Source: Bacillota bacterium
GTDB taxonomy: Bacteria; Bacillota; UBA4882; JAAYXC01
DNA length: 5,758 nucleotides
Direction of reading: 5' to 3'
Assembly: GCA_012516115.1 (NCBI GenBank)
Contig: JAAYXC010000239.1
Span: 1 to 5,758, forward strand
The number at the start of each line of letters is the position of its first letter. Positions within the stretch are counted from its first letter, which is position 1. The position numbers and the translations under genes were made by a program. Shown here piece by piece: positions 5,125 to 5,758 of this stretch. The notes below the pieces were generated by a model. That model did not search any database. It had not been told where the DNA came from and saw nothing but the letters and a program-made list of their open reading frames with translations.

Positions 5125-5758
5125 ATGGGTGAGATAGAGCGCATCATCGCCCCCAAACTCCGGCCGGAGGACCTCGAGCTGGAACTGACCCTGCGTCCCC
5201 GCCGGCTGACGGAGTACATCGGCCAAAAAAGGGGCAAGGAAAGCCTGGCCATTTTCATCGCCGCGGCCAGGAGCCGCCGGGAGGCCCTGGACCATGTCCT
5301 CCTCTACGGTCCGCCGGGCCTGGGCAAGACGACCCTGGCCCACATCATCGCCAACGAGCTCGGGGTGGCCATCAAAGTCACCTCCGGTCCGGCCATCGAG
5401 CGGCCCGGGGACCTGGCGGCCATCCTCACCAACCTCGAGGAGGGGGACGTCCTCTTCATCGACGAGGTCCACCGGCTTAACCGCGCGGTGGAGGAGATCC
5501 TCTATCCGGCCCTGGAGGACTTCGCCTTGGACATCATCATCGGGCAGGGTCCCAGCGCCCGCTCGGTCCGCCTGGATCTCCCCCGCTTTACCCTCGTCGG
5601 GGCCACCACCAGGATCGGCGCCCTCACCTCGCCGCTTAGGGATCGTTTCGGCATCGTCTGTCGACTGGAGTTCTATACCCCGGATGAATTGGAGACCATC
5701 GTCAACCGTTCGGCGCGGGTGCTGGCCATCCCCATCGATCCCGAGGGGGCGGCGCAGA
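5125..5758 (+). CDS. ruvB: Holliday junction branch migration ATPase RuvB, N-terminal part (cut by window edge)
   Basis: RuvB is the AAA+ hexameric motor that drives branch migration when loaded by RuvA. The window holds 211 codons; the full protein is usually about 340, so the C-terminal winged-helix domain is missing. The visible part has RPRRLTEYIGQ (24-34) typical of the family start, Walker A GPPGLGKT (62-69), Walker B LFIDEVH (110-116), the RuvB hairpin region near ALDIIIGQGPSARSVRLDLP (134-153), sensor 1 VGATTR (158-163), and the arginine finger in LRDRFG (171-176). ATG 5125 lies 21 nt after the ruvA stop. GAGGAGG is found at 5102-5108, rather far upstream, and GAAGG near 5115-5119 is closer. 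No in-frame start lies between the ruvA stop and this ATG. It is the last gene of the ruvCAB set. Confidence 0.96.
   Translation, partial: MGEIERIIAPKLRPEDLELELTLRPRRLTEYIGQKRGKESLAIFIAAARSRREALDHVLLYGPPGLGKTTLAHIIANELGVAIKVTSGPAIERPGDLAAILTNLEEGDVLFIDEVHRLNRAVEEILYPALEDFALDIIIGQGPSARSVRLDLPRFTLVGATTRIGALTSPLRDRFGIVCRLEFYTPDELETIVNRSARVLAIPIDPEGAAQ

Overview
The window is a GC-rich piece of a bacterial chromosome. The veg homologue, the AAGGAGGTGA-type ribosome binding sites, the consensus sigma-A promoters and the greA-lysS pairing all point to the Firmicutes. The base composition and protein style fit the thermophilic, high-GC clostridial lineages related to Moorella and Desulfotomaculum, but the exact lineage is inference. 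No insertion sequence, prophage, CRISPR array, tRNA or rRNA is visible. Almost everything here is core housekeeping DNA.

Layout. Positions 1-731 are read on the minus strand: the N-terminal part of murB (peptidoglycan precursor synthesis, cut by the window edge), a putative -10 box for it, an intrinsic terminator, and veg. Veg is driven by two tandem promoters that are both perfect sigma-A consensus sequences. From about 767 onward everything is on the plus strand. First comes an unrecognised gene split by a frameshift (767-1608). Next is a third perfect consensus promoter whose -35 box overlaps that gene's stop codon, and a leader of about 136 nt, then greA and its terminator. A leader containing a hairpin follows, then lysS. 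After a short gap comes ruvC-ruvA-ruvB, with ruvB running off the right edge.

How the genes work together. GreA rescues backtracked RNA polymerase, LysRS charges tRNA-Lys, and RuvABC branch-migrates and resolves Holliday junctions. lysS and ruvCAB have no terminator between them and are probably co-transcribed. ruvC and ruvA overlap and are probably translationally coupled. GreA is insulated by its own promoter and terminator.

No convincing new system is present. The items most worth a second look are the exact 42-bp spacing of three TTGACA boxes upstream of veg, the frameshifted gene between veg and greA, the promoter overlapping that gene's stop codon, the structured leaders before greA and lysS, and a few unusual residues in the LysRS active-site region.
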